DNA from: Zerene cesonia
Lineage: Eukaryota > Arthropoda > Insecta > Lepidoptera > Pieridae
DNA: 64,000 nucleotides
Direction: 5' to 3'
NCBI RefSeq assembly: GCF_012273895.1
Contig: NC_052105.1
Span: 1,116,001-1,180,000 of the forward strand
The notes beneath the pieces were generated by a model. It saw only the letters and a list, made by a program, of their open reading frames with translations. It was not told where the DNA came from and searched no databases. The position numbers and the translations under genes were made by a program. Shown here piece after piece: positions 10,701-22,727 of this stretch (positions within the stretch are counted from its first letter, which is position 1; each line of letters opens with the position of its first letter).

Positions 10701-11109
10701 GAGCAACCTTTATTATGTGGTATTTATACAACTACGTACGCAAAATATATTTTGACCTTTTATTGATTTAGAAATTGATGCATTGTAATTTGTAATGTAC
10801 TAAGATTGTATAAATGTAAAAAATTTTAAAGTCTTTTGTTTTTTGTTTTTTCTATGTACACGGCATCATATAATTATGTACTAAAAGTATAATATTGACG
10901 TTTGTATAAACTAAGCTGTAAGTATGTGTATATGTTGGGCAAGAAATTGATGGTTTCAAAATAAAAGTTCACCATTAAATCGTTTTTATTATTGAACTTG
11001 ACTTGATGAAAATACATTTAGGGCCTTTTTATCTTTCGAAGAAACTAATATATATTGTATTTTTAAATTCGTTAAATTGTTTTTCTTTCTCATTCTTATG
11101 TATGTATAT
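7778..11109 (+). other. Probable 3' UTR and downstream flank of RNF126
   Basis: The stretch has no coding potential and, unlike most of the window, no recognisable interspersed repeat. Poly(A) signals AATAAA occur at 7808-7813, 31 bases after the stop, and at several later points, the last near 10960-10965 before the contig end. A short and a long 3' UTR form are both possible. Absence of repeats over 3 kb would fit a long UTR but does not prove it. Confidence 0.45.
7808..7813 (+). terminator. Proximal polyadenylation signal AATAAA
   Basis: AATAAA lies 31 bp after the RNF126 stop codon in 'cttgaataaattg', followed by a T-rich stretch. It is the nearest candidate for cleavage. A second signal at 10960-10965 would give a 3.2-kb UTR. 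Confidence 0.5.
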
Positions 11110-12109
11110 NNNNNNNNNNNNNNNNNNNNNNNNNNNNNNNNNNNNNNNNNNNNNNNNNNNNNNNNNNNNNNNNNNNNNNNNNNNNNNNNNNNNNNNNNNN
11201 NNNNNNNNNNNNNNNNNNNNNNNNNNNNNNNNNNNNNNNNNNNNNNNNNNNNNNNNNNNNNNNNNNNNNNNNNNNNNNNNNNNNNNNNNNNNNNNNNNNN
11301 NNNNNNNNNNNNNNNNNNNNNNNNNNNNNNNNNNNNNNNNNNNNNNNNNNNNNNNNNNNNNNNNNNNNNNNNNNNNNNNNNNNNNNNNNNNNNNNNNNNN
11401 NNNNNNNNNNNNNNNNNNNNNNNNNNNNNNNNNNNNNNNNNNNNNNNNNNNNNNNNNNNNNNNNNNNNNNNNNNNNNNNNNNNNNNNNNNNNNNNNNNNN
11501 NNNNNNNNNNNNNNNNNNNNNNNNNNNNNNNNNNNNNNNNNNNNNNNNNNNNNNNNNNNNNNNNNNNNNNNNNNNNNNNNNNNNNNNNNNNNNNNNNNNN
11601 NNNNNNNNNNNNNNNNNNNNNNNNNNNNNNNNNNNNNNNNNNNNNNNNNNNNNNNNNNNNNNNNNNNNNNNNNNNNNNNNNNNNNNNNNNNNNNNNNNNN
11701 NNNNNNNNNNNNNNNNNNNNNNNNNNNNNNNNNNNNNNNNNNNNNNNNNNNNNNNNNNNNNNNNNNNNNNNNNNNNNNNNNNNNNNNNNNNNNNNNNNNN
11801 NNNNNNNNNNNNNNNNNNNNNNNNNNNNNNNNNNNNNNNNNNNNNNNNNNNNNNNNNNNNNNNNNNNNNNNNNNNNNNNNNNNNNNNNNNNNNNNNNNNN
11901 NNNNNNNNNNNNNNNNNNNNNNNNNNNNNNNNNNNNNNNNNNNNNNNNNNNNNNNNNNNNNNNNNNNNNNNNNNNNNNNNNNNNNNNNNNNNNNNNNNNN
12001 NNNNNNNNNNNNNNNNNNNNNNNNNNNNNNNNNNNNNNNNNNNNNNNNNNNNNNNNNNNNNNNNNNNNNNNNNNNNNNNNNNNNNNNNNNNNNNNNNNNN
12101 NNNNNNNNN
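11110..12109. other. Assembly gap of 1000 N
   Basis: Second placeholder gap, between contigs 2 and 3. It has no information content. Confidence 0.98.
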
Positions 12110-12186
12110 GATTTTATGTTTAATGTCGGACGAAATTAACCTTATAATTTACTTAATTACTCTAATACCAGACAAAGTATATCATA
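12110..12186 (+). repeat. 77-bp sequence exactly inverted at 16838-16914
   Basis: The first 77 bases of contig 3 are the exact reverse complement of the first 77 bases of contig 4. Both copies abut gaps. The pattern is that of an assembly-graph overlap between two contigs of which one has been placed in the wrong orientation. A genuine inverted duplication is the alternative. Confidence 0.95.
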
Positions 12187-13691
12187 AAGGAATAACTTAC
12201 ATATCTACAGACGAATAAATTATTTTGTGTCCTGTACTGAATCAGTAATTTAAAAAATCGATTGCTTTGGGCTCAAATCTTTAATAATCAATAAACAAAT
12301 TTACATTAGAGAAAATGAAAAGCGACATTCCTACGTATCCAGGTCGATCAAACGCTTTCCCGTTTCTGGTCCCCTGGTAGCGAGGGTGCGATCCATGGGG
12401 GCAGATGACCTACTTTCAATGGGATCCTAGAGGCACCCATCGATCCAAGAGCTTGCACGCCATTCGTATGATTGAGAGGGTTGCTTTGTTTAAGGGGAAA
12501 ACCGTGTTTGATGTTCTATGTTTTGTTTTTTACGCACCATTGATTTCTATTTCATTACTTACATAGGACATTTCAACAATATAAGTTTATTATCGTCATA
12601 AACTAAAGATCACTCTTCTAAAAGTTTTGATATTTATTTTGTATTCTAATCCAGCCCAAAAGAGAAATAATACTTTTTTGTATTTTTACAGAAAGATCAT
12701 TCAGAGTGAATAATTGTGAATATTGTAATAGAAATTGAAATGATATTAGTACCAAGTTAAATAGAATATATGAAAAATAAGAAGAATGGTGAAAAAATCA
12801 AGAGGTGGGATTTGAACCTGCGTCTTTCGTTATATCAGGGCGTCGCATTACCACCCGACCACCAGAGCAATCAAATGTTTAATACTGCTTCGCATTGGTG
12901 TTTCTACGGGGCACCCCACGCCATCTACTGAGCGAATTAACAATTACCTGAACAAATATGAAATACTGTTTTAATGTTTATAATACTGTATCAATAAAAC
13001 GCGGCAAAATTTTGCATTCATATCCATCCATTCATACTTTCAAACTCTCGCGTTTATAATAATTGTAGGCTCGAAAAAGTTCTACGTGTCTCGCCATGAC
13101 AAGGCAACGCCTTACCAAATAATAAACCCCATGTATAGAATACTATTTTACGTCCATAAAAAATGTTCAGTAAGTTGAAGCACAGGCTACATACAAACTG
13201 CACATACAAACAGTTAATCCTTCACTTTAAAATCACAAATCTTAACAAACCTTTAATTATTATGGCGGGAGTATACCTAAACATTAAATATAAATCCTGC
13301 TTCAAGGTATTAAGGATTACTTTTATTTAAATATGAATCGAAAGAGGCCGCTCGAATTTCTCCTTTGTTGTCGGCAGGTAACAAGTGTGTTATTAGCACT
13401 AATTACAAGCAGGTGGAGTTGGGGACCCTAACATTGTTGCCAAATTACGGAACGTAATGTTATAACAGTATTTCGATACATTTTTACACATAAATCCACT
13501 ATTGAAACTGTTCACTTGCCAGTCAAATAGAAATATGAAAACGTTTATTAGACTTACATAAAAACGACGAATACCACACAAAATAATTACAATAATATAG
13601 TAGCACTATCTGAAGTCTGTGAAGCTTTAACTACTAAAGGGGGATATCATACAGTGTACACGTGAAGCATCGATTATTATTTTATTAGTAA
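12187..13691. other. AT-rich stretch, no gene seen
   Basis: Apart from the tRNA-like segment at 12800-12870 and a less AT-rich patch at 12330-12500 ('ctggtagcgagggtgcgatcc' and following), which may be part of an old retroposon, I see no gene. The minus-strand frame near 13400-13580 has no domain or splice support. Confidence 0.5.
12800..12870 (-). repeat. tRNA-like, probably SINE-derived segment
   Basis: On the minus strand an A-box-like TGGTCGGGTGG is followed about 45 bases later by a B-box-like GGTTCAAATCC. The T-stem and acceptor stem do not pair well, so it is unlikely to be a working tRNA. A decayed tRNA-derived SINE head fits better. Confidence 0.5.
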
Positions 13692-13835
13692 CTAGCTGTT
13701 CGCCCGTGGTACATATATAGTCTATGTTACTCGTGGATAATGTAGCTTTCGAATGGTGAAAGAATTTTTAAAATCGGTCCAGTAGTTTTTGAGCCTATTC
13801 ATTACAACCAAACAAACAAAGTGTAGTGTAGATAC
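13691..13835 (+). repeat. 'ctagctg' family interspersed repeat, diverged copy
   Basis: It starts 'ctagctgttcgcccgtgg', continues through 'ttaaaatcggtccagtagtt' and ends near 'caaacaaacaaagtg'. This arrangement is shared with the copies near 24, 37, 51 and 61 kb. Confidence 0.65.
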
Positions 13836-14216
13836 AGATACTTATTGCTCTAATAAAAAAATCCTAGGGGGCTTTTAAACTCTTCGTCTTCTTTTTTGCT
13901 TGAATATGGGATAAGAAAAATAATTAAAAATTGTCATTTATGCTTTTACTATAGAGATGAATAAACTATAAAAAACCTTTTCAATTGAATTACTGGCAAT
14001 CGCAGACACAATAGAGCTAATTAGCTGTCAACTTTATCCCACGCATGTTATATTGTGATCCACGTGGATGCATACAGCTGCCAAACCTTTTCTTGAGACA
14101 GCTGCCTTCCTAGACGTAGCTTAAGGGTTGATAAAGGGTTGCCATATATAAGTTTTTTGAATCGTTTCAATCGATTTTAATTATAATATAAGAAATGAAA
14201 GAATAAGTTATTAAAA

Positions 14217-14425
14217 CTAGCTGCTGTTCATCCGCCCGGGTTCATCCGCTATTACAATCAAATCCACGAAGCTAACATATAATATTAGTTTTATAGAAAA
14301 CTTGCCTAATATTATAAGTATTACTCTGGCACGCAAGCTATAACACCGCAAAGTTTCATCAAAATCCGTCCAGGAGTTTTAGGGTGATCAAATAACAATT
14401 ACATTTGCACTTATAATGTTAGAAG
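14217..14425 (+). repeat. 'ctagctg' family interspersed repeat
   Basis: It begins 'ctagctgctgttcatccgcc' and contains 'tttcatcaaaatccgtccag', the conserved middle of the family. Its end is near 'cacttataatgttag'. Confidence 0.6.
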
Positions 14426-15837
14426 GATCTAGGAATCAATATTTCAATAACTTACATGATTGTTGTGAATATAATTTTGTCATTTATCGGCTTCTATAAG
14501 TTAAATAGAAACAATAAGAGCAAATATAACGGCAGATCAGTGAATATTTTAAACCTTCACACACTTGCCGACAAAATATCATCTCTTGTACCGGTTCTCT
14601 CATGCACCGGTTAAAAATCAGAGCAGTGGCAACCCAGACTAAGAAATAAGGATAACAAAGGATTTTATAACAAATGCGCGCGCGTCAGCTGCGCGATAAA
14701 AAAATAGGCCAATAACACCGATGGCGAAAAGAAATGTTAAAGATAGCGGCAGGTGCGCAGTCAGCTGCGCGCGCACCTTTGTATTAATTGAGGTGAGCTC
14801 GCGCCGTTTTATTCTGTTTGGCGTCAGTAAAATACTATGACCCGCACAATCCATTTTATGGCGATATAATGAATTACAAGAACATCTATTTACGACGACC
14901 GTCGTTAACTTTCTGAGTTCTATGAACCTTGCAACTTATATGCGATGTTTTTTTGAAATCAATTGCATTCCAATATTAATTTATGTGCACATAGAATATT
15001 TATAGCGATAACTTTATAATTTAATTAAGCATTAATTATGTTAATCCCTGATTTTATATCCAATAAATTTAAATGACTCAAATATGTATATTTTTGCGAA
15101 ATATGTACTAGATATTTATTAAGTCATGTAGGCATATAAAGGTTTAGTGGTCAGGGCATGCGTTTATATGTAAATCGTGGTAAGGATGGTGTTCCTACGC
15201 ATTGCATTGCAAAGTACAAACCGACAAACACGTTACACGGCACTGACCCACCCGACGCGTGTCAAGCCCATCTGCCCGTAATTGCAACGACCTCCTTCAA
15301 CTTCTATCCGCCCGGTTGTTTCGCCCGAGAACCCGGCCATTAAAAAGCAAAAAAAAAGTCAATCCAACATCTGCTATCGAGTAGTTTAAATAATCAGTTA
15401 ATAATAATGCAGCTTGCAAGGTGTGACTGTGTGATACTGTGATAGCTCAAATAATTCACTTGTAATAGGTCGGTAGCCACTTTGTAACAGGTGTGGAAAC
15501 TCTAGACAGTGGTGACATTATTTTGACATAGTATTATGTATTTGAATAATATCTATTAAGCTATTTTTACCTATTTTACTTCCAGAACAACAAGTACTTG
15601 CTTTTTCGCAGGTGTAACTGATAAAATTATTATTTGGAAAATTTTTACACCTACCCAATATAACAACTAATTAATTATAACGCTAATATTCAACTCGCAC
15701 TACATACTGTTTACCTATTCAACGTAATAATACAATTGTTATACCTACGAATTAATCATTATTAATTATATTCATACCAGATACGAAATATAATAATCAT
15801 TATAAATATTTCTTTTTACTACTGTATGGTCCTAAAT
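14426..15837. other. Contig-3 right part: GC-rich palindromic patch, otherwise nothing
   Basis: A GC-rich patch at 14672-14820 with CAGCTG-centred hairpins, and a second moderately GC-rich patch at 15155-15345, lie in AT-rich DNA. Neither gives a recognisable protein. Both could be regulatory elements, but that is inference. Confidence 0.4.
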
Positions 15838-16837
15838 NNNNNNNNNNNNNNNNNNNNNNNNNNNNNNNNNNNNNNNNNNNNNNNNNNNNNNNNNNNNNNN
15901 NNNNNNNNNNNNNNNNNNNNNNNNNNNNNNNNNNNNNNNNNNNNNNNNNNNNNNNNNNNNNNNNNNNNNNNNNNNNNNNNNNNNNNNNNNNNNNNNNNNN
16001 NNNNNNNNNNNNNNNNNNNNNNNNNNNNNNNNNNNNNNNNNNNNNNNNNNNNNNNNNNNNNNNNNNNNNNNNNNNNNNNNNNNNNNNNNNNNNNNNNNNN
16101 NNNNNNNNNNNNNNNNNNNNNNNNNNNNNNNNNNNNNNNNNNNNNNNNNNNNNNNNNNNNNNNNNNNNNNNNNNNNNNNNNNNNNNNNNNNNNNNNNNNN
16201 NNNNNNNNNNNNNNNNNNNNNNNNNNNNNNNNNNNNNNNNNNNNNNNNNNNNNNNNNNNNNNNNNNNNNNNNNNNNNNNNNNNNNNNNNNNNNNNNNNNN
16301 NNNNNNNNNNNNNNNNNNNNNNNNNNNNNNNNNNNNNNNNNNNNNNNNNNNNNNNNNNNNNNNNNNNNNNNNNNNNNNNNNNNNNNNNNNNNNNNNNNNN
16401 NNNNNNNNNNNNNNNNNNNNNNNNNNNNNNNNNNNNNNNNNNNNNNNNNNNNNNNNNNNNNNNNNNNNNNNNNNNNNNNNNNNNNNNNNNNNNNNNNNNN
16501 NNNNNNNNNNNNNNNNNNNNNNNNNNNNNNNNNNNNNNNNNNNNNNNNNNNNNNNNNNNNNNNNNNNNNNNNNNNNNNNNNNNNNNNNNNNNNNNNNNNN
16601 NNNNNNNNNNNNNNNNNNNNNNNNNNNNNNNNNNNNNNNNNNNNNNNNNNNNNNNNNNNNNNNNNNNNNNNNNNNNNNNNNNNNNNNNNNNNNNNNNNNN
16701 NNNNNNNNNNNNNNNNNNNNNNNNNNNNNNNNNNNNNNNNNNNNNNNNNNNNNNNNNNNNNNNNNNNNNNNNNNNNNNNNNNNNNNNNNNNNNNNNNNNN
16801 NNNNNNNNNNNNNNNNNNNNNNNNNNNNNNNNNNNNN
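15838..16837. other. Assembly gap of 1000 N
   Basis: Third placeholder gap. The exact inverted overlap between contig 3 and contig 4 suggests this gap may not exist if contig 3 is flipped. Confidence 0.98.
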
Positions 16838-17110
16838 TATGATATACTTTGTCTGGTATTAGAGTAATTAAGTAAATTATAAGGTTAATTTCGTCCGACA
16901 TTAAACATAAAATCTCTAATGATAACTCGGACGTTAACTCTCTCCACAAAAATCGTCCCTGTTATCCCAAAGGTATCACTGCAGATTTAAAAATGGGACC
17001 GAATGGCCAATTTCTTATCAAACCCAAAAATAATCACGTCATTCGGCTGAAAACCCACGGAGTTGTTGAGCTACAAAAAATGAATAATACCAACAATCGA
17101 AAGAACTTCC
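16838..17110 (-). pseudogene. Divergent mitochondrial-type large-subunit rRNA fragment (possible NUMT)
   Basis: On the plus strand 'aactctctccacaaaaatc', 'cctgttatcccaaaggta' and 'atttaaaaatgggacc' follow in the order and spacing of domain V of insect mitochondrial 16S rRNA read in antisense, near the segment around the universal 16S reverse primer. The near-invariant motif that normally follows (antisense of CTCGATGT) is only partly kept, so it is decayed or comes from a distant lineage. The same contig continues into nuclear repeats, which argues for a nuclear insertion. Identification is from memory of the consensus; no alignment was run. Confidence 0.5.
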
Positions 17111-17519
17111 TTCGTTTTTGGAACGTCAATTAAAATTATAAATAAGTATTTAGTATTCAATTCTTTGAATGAACCTGTAGTGATATATGTAATTGTTGTA
17201 AGTTTTATAATATAGCAATAAAAACAAATATTTCTTAAAGATCGAATAAGAATGAATATAAAAGTACTGGTTTGCTACTTGCATTTTGTAAAGTTTAAAG
17301 TTTTTGCATGATTAGTAAAATAATAATTTTATTACAACAATGCGTTTATCTTTCAACTTAATGGTGTTAGTTAAGTAATGAGTTATAATATACGGAGATA
17401 CGATCATCGTATGATTCTCAGCTCCAACAATATTGAAACGGCCTTTAAACTAAATACGAGTATATAACACCTCTTCAGCAAGCAAAATGTATTCAAAAAA
17501 TATTTTAAAGTAATATTAA

Positions 17520-17581
17520 TAGTTTATCGCCTGGTCAATAATAATCAATTAATTGATTATTATTGACCAGGCGATGAACTA
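17520..17581. repeat. 62-bp near-perfect palindrome without loop
   Basis: The core 17527-17574 is a perfect 48-bp palindrome (24-bp arms, no spacer) centred between 17550 and 17551. Pairing continues outwards to 17520/17581 with a single mismatch (17525/17576). The centre reads ATCAATTAATTGAT. Such a sequence can extrude as a cruciform or form one long RNA hairpin. Confidence 0.95.
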
Positions 17582-20500
17582 ATCACTTATAATTATTTTT
17601 AGAATATTCGAGAAGTTATGAATTGTTAAATTGCATTAGCCTCATTTCATGGTGTCCTGGTGTTAGGGCCTAGGGTAGAAATCAGGTCGAGGTCTTCTAA
17701 CCCTCGTAAACATGTGAAAAGCTACCCCATGTATTTAATTGTTTGAAAGTGTTCCTAAGTAGATGCCTAGGGGAATGCTACAGTGTCAATCATACAGGTT
17801 ATAGGTGTTAGGGACTATATTTCTACACATGGGTCAATTACGGAGCATGGGTATACTGACAAGTGTTCCATGGATTTTAGGTATTATAATTATATAAATA
17901 ATACTTATTTCATTTGTAGAAGTAATTCTGTGTCGGTATTACACCCGTCATAGATAAAATAAAAGATAACAATTACGACATACGTTTATTCAAAATTTAT
18001 TTGAAAACAGATACAAGAATGAATACATTATGGTTAGAAGGAAATAAACTAATGTATTAAAAATCACCATCATATATAAATGAGTACCTATAAAACTATA
18101 GTGATTTTGGAAAGTCATAGTATACAAATTATGCAAATGTTTAGACGATATGGCTTAGATAGTTTTGATAAGTATGTGGATTTATAACTAATGTGATATG
18201 TTGTAAATTGACCATCTAATTCTTTTTTTTATTTTATAACAGCCAATGAGAAAAAACTTACTTCACCCTCCAATATTTGGATGAAAATTAGTAAAATAAA
18301 ACCAAAAACAGTTTCAAATACTTTATAACTATAATATGACAAAATCGTCAAAAACTTTTTAAACAGACAATTTTCCATAGAATAGGTATATAGAGTACCA
18401 ATACTGATGACTGTTCCATTAAATTTGTTAAAAAAAAATGGATTTGCCTGAAAATATTTCCAGGCAAATAAGAGAGATTCAAAATGGGTGCTTTTTACTC
18501 GAGCCGCCATATTGGAATGGCGTTGTAAAATAGTTTTTTGACAGTATCTTTTTTCCAAGTCATTTTACAAGAATAATGTCTATAGATTTAAAAGACCAAT
18601 ATTTCAATACTTTATACATTGACTGTTTTTTGTAAATACTATTACTTTGGGCGATAACTTTTCCACAGCACTTTGCGGTAGAGAGTTGGAGTTTCCGCAG
18701 TAGGTCCAATCCGCTTATCTACCGCAGTATAGTTTAGATAGTATTACCATGTCTATATTAATGTATGTCCCTGAAGAGTTGTTGGTTTGTTTGCTTGAAC
18801 TCGTTAATCTTAGGAATTGTCGAACGACTTGAATGAAATTTAGTACAAAGAGTTAGTGACTTGAAAAAGTCTGTATGTGCACCGAGCAGTCGGTGCCTAT
18901 GTGATGCCTCTGTGACGCCGTGTGATCTCACCAACGTGATCGTCAAACCACATTACATTAATTGGTTTCGTATATTGAAATTGTGACAAAAATGACTAGC
19001 TAAATACTACTGCTAAATGTTTTTATTTCACAATTAAAACGTAAATCGGTGTCCCGTCATCCCTTTTCAGTTCAAATAATATCGAGCCAGCTACGTTTTG
19101 ACATTAAGTTTTTTAATTTAACCTACGTTTTTATTAAGACACCGAGAGCGGATCATAGTCTCTAGATATATTTGTCAAGCGAGTCAATGAACTGAATTAA
19201 GGCTGTGGGTTGTAGGGCAAGGGTTGTTAGTCATTTGTGATGACGGACTCATTAGGCAGTCTAGAAGCGCGGTCAGCGGCCCTAAGAGGAATTAGTACGC
19301 AGATTTGGCATAATTTTACTTAAATACGTCATCCAGTTTTGACGCATTCATGTAAATGTTTTGAATCTTTTAAAGTGGAAATTAAATCTTCATTAACATA
19401 ACGTAAATCACAGATTACTGAAGAACCTTACCTCTTTTAAAGGCTTTACCTCTTTTATCTAATAATTTCACAAAAAAATTGATTCATTGTTTTAGTTTGA
19501 TCGCCAGTTGTTGTATATGGAATATTATTTTATACAGCTTCACTAACAATATTTTTATTGTAGCTTCAGCGGCTTCACCCGTGGTACGTTTTTCTCTCCA
19601 TAGAAACATTCGTTTTGCCTTGACAAAAACGTTAAAAATAGCCGAATTAGTCGAGCCATACTCAAGAGTTGCGCTTAGCAACACATTTGTCTATTCATTT
19701 TTATTTATATGGACTAACTTGCACAGACAGGTTTTTCTCCGCTTAGTTCTCGTTCTTCTGGGATTTCCGGGATGAAACTATCGTATGTTCGCTCTGTATC
19801 TCGGGTCACAAACTGTTTTAAATTTCATCAATATTCTTTCAGTGGCTTAGGCGTGAAGAAGACATACGAAAAGACTTACTTCGTAATTATTATATTACTA
19901 GGGATTTTACTATTAAATAATATCGATCGCTCGCGGTCACCTGTTTTATTAAGTGAAATTTGGATTGAAAGTTTAATATTGCGAAATCACTTTTCATCAA
20001 TCAGATCAAATTATGAATGAAATGAATTATGTTTTTATGAAAACTCTGTTTATTCTATGAAATATCAAATTCAGACTAACTTTATATGCTCTTTAAACAA
20101 ATAAAACTTTTAGCAATTATAAAGTTCATTTCATAGAATACTCCGTATCAGTTTAATTTCCAATTCTCAGAAGATCGTTACGAATAATGAAAAATGTGTG
20201 TTTGTAGATATCTGAACAAACCTTTCTTGATATTAAAATGAACGAAGGAAACTCAATGAGTAAGTACTAAAACGTCTATCGTAATAAATCACTGGTATAT
20301 GCGACTGCGCCGTACCATGTATTTTATTTAACATTATTTATCATTTTCTCCGGTAGAGATAGAAGCTTATTAAGTTTTATTTTATTTATAATATATCGTT
20401 CAAATTTATACATATAGCTATTGACATGTGAAGGTGTGTTTATTAGCTTGACTTTCTTTCTCGTCGTAACGAAGTGATTTTGTGATATGATTTTGGGGTC

Positions 20501-21489
20501 GATAGCTACCAAGCCACCATGCTAAAGATGGAATGCTTGCTTCTTTTTGCCGCGTTGATGCATCTCATTCTCATGACCTATAGGAATTTCCGTTGATTGC
20601 GCGGGCTAAGTCGCGGGCGGTAGTAGTGCTAGTTCATAATTACATGCTTTCAAATGCTTCTTTATATCTGTATACTTTTCAATAAGAAAGTTACACCACT
20701 TGTAACTCGAAACGGCTGGATGGATTTTATTGACTTGTAGTTCGTTGGATCGTCTTCTCTTGGATTAGGTTAATGATTGTTAAAAATTAACAAAAACTAC
20801 CAAATAAAATTTACCCAGGCGAAACCGGGGTGACCAACAAATAAGTCATATATTTACGTTTTATATACGCTTATTTGAAGATAGTAACTTGCCATACCAG
20901 ATACCAAGAAAACATATACATACATCAATTTCATTTACCGCGTAACCAAGGAAGATTGATCCAAACTAATAAACAGACCCTGGCATTGCGTGACGTTGCC
21001 GTGTAGGCGGGAGTGAACGACCTTTATTAAAATCTGTGATTGACGTATCACTGTATGGCGTTATACGTAGTATCTAGACTTCGTTTTGAGGTGCTTTTGA
21101 ATCGTCACAATGCAGATAAATGATAATTTATCATCGGAAATCGGTTTTTAAGAGAAGTCCGTCAAGAAACTAGTAGAATTGTATCAATATTGCAACATTT
21201 TACATTTAAATTAAAATATAGTATTGAACTAACACATCACCATAAGTGAAATCTAAAAGAAATGCTATGTTTGACTCTTTGCTTAAAAGCAAAGGTGTCA
21301 GTTTTGTAATGCAATTCAGACTAAAATTGTAGAGAATTAACCAAAGAAAAAGATCAAGTTTCTTCTTTAGATACTTTTTTTCAAAATTGCGGACATCCTC
21401 CTACGACCTCGAAAAGTTCTAGTAAATAAGAAAAGCGTATACAATTTTTCACGATGAAATATAAAAATAAAATAAAATATGTATTTATA

Positions 21490-21695
21490 CTAGCATAACC
21501 GGCCACGCGTTGCTGTGGCTGAGGAATCTTTAAAAATATTAAGATTATAAATTATTGGGATAATTAATCGAAATAAAACTATCCTATGTCTTAAGTTGGA
21601 CCATTACACATAAAATGCCAAATTTCATCAAAATCGGTTGATTTGGTGAAGAGTTCATTGAGAACATACAACATGACACTGGATTTTTATATATT
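21490..21695 (+). repeat. 'ctagc' family interspersed repeat, diverged
   Basis: It starts 'ctagcataaccggccacgcg', has the middle 'aatttcatcaaaatcggtt' and ends in 'tttttatatatta'. It is a copy of the same family as at 23.9-24.6 kb. Confidence 0.6.
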
Positions 21696-22224
21696 AATAT
21701 GTTGTCATTTCTTGGGATTACTTTATTATATATATAAAGAAATTATAAAGTAATAAAATATTGCACGCAAATAATAAGAATGATTCACTTAAATTAATCA
21801 GCCATTAGTTGACCCGACTTTGTCCTATCTTTATGCGAAATGTTAAACGCGACAGTTGTTAAATTACCTATATATTTATTTTTGACGAATATTTCTTTAT
21901 AGTCTGTACAGTTAAGCTGGGAAAACTAGTTCCACGATACAAGAGAATAGCGTTATCGTAAGTATTACTAGGAGAGCAGGTGTTATGAGAGGTTCTCTGG
22001 GGAAAACTCGATACATCTGCTAGTTTGCACAACTTGCCCTTTGAACATCGATTGACCGCATATGCGATTGTATTTTGTTATCCAGTGCAAGCGAAAAGAC
22101 CAAAATGCACGAAATATAAAAAATTTAAACAATATAACATACACGATATATCTTTTTATTATTGAACTTATCCGGGATAAAAAAAGGAAATATTGAATTT
22201 ATATCTTAGATAAATTTTTGAGAC

Positions 22225-22415
22225 CTATTTCTTTCTCCTAGCCCTTCCCAGTACATTCCTTCTTTCCAGTCAGCAATCCTTTCCTTATCCTTTATTCCTT
22301 AAAAGCGGGCAGCGCATTCTCAGAGGTCTGAGCCTCTGCGAATGTTCATGGGTGGTGGTGATATTTTACCATCAGGCGAAACACCAGCTCAGTTGCCCGC
22401 TATGACATAAAAAAA
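22225..22415 (+). repeat. Lepidopteran retroposon 3' end ('gcccgctatgacataaaaaa' family)
   Basis: It runs from 'cttctcctagcccttccca'-like sequence through 'aaaagcgggcagcgcattct', 'ctctgcgaatgttcatggg' and 'ttaccatcaggcgaa' to 'tatgacataaaaaaa'. The A-rich tail and the shared 3' end with four other copies in this window mark a non-LTR-mobilised element. Confidence 0.8.
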
Positions 22416-22727
22416 TCTTTCAATAAAAAAATGTCGATCTAGTTACTTATGAGTTCTTATTAAAATATACTACCAAGCATTCTTAAATTTCCCTTTTTTA
22501 TAATTACACAGATAAAATGTTGTAATTTATAGTTGCGTCTAAGTTTAATGTATTGATTTTGTAGAATAATTAGTAATTAAATATAACGTAACTCTTAAAT
22601 AAAGTGAATTAATCATAGCTAACAGCAAAAACTACACGAATATTTTTACTAACAGTGTGCAACCAGCACGATATCGCGGTACCAGCAAATATTGACAATT
22701 CGTCTGGCATTAACCTACACCATGACT

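Larger units (their letters stand above)
17111..22190. other. AT-rich stretch without supportable genes
   Basis: It contains the palindrome at 17520-17581, old repeat fragments near 18750-18950 and 19560-19700, a diverged reverse repeat at 20690-20840 and a 'ctagc' family copy at 21490-21690. Short open frames (for example 18229-18558 minus and 19479-19775 plus) lack domains, start context or splice sites, and I do not call them. Confidence 0.5.

Noticed and set aside
12800..12870. A functional tRNA gene on the minus strand
   Set aside because: A and B box-like sequences exist, but the acceptor and T stems do not pair, so a SINE-derived relic is more likely.
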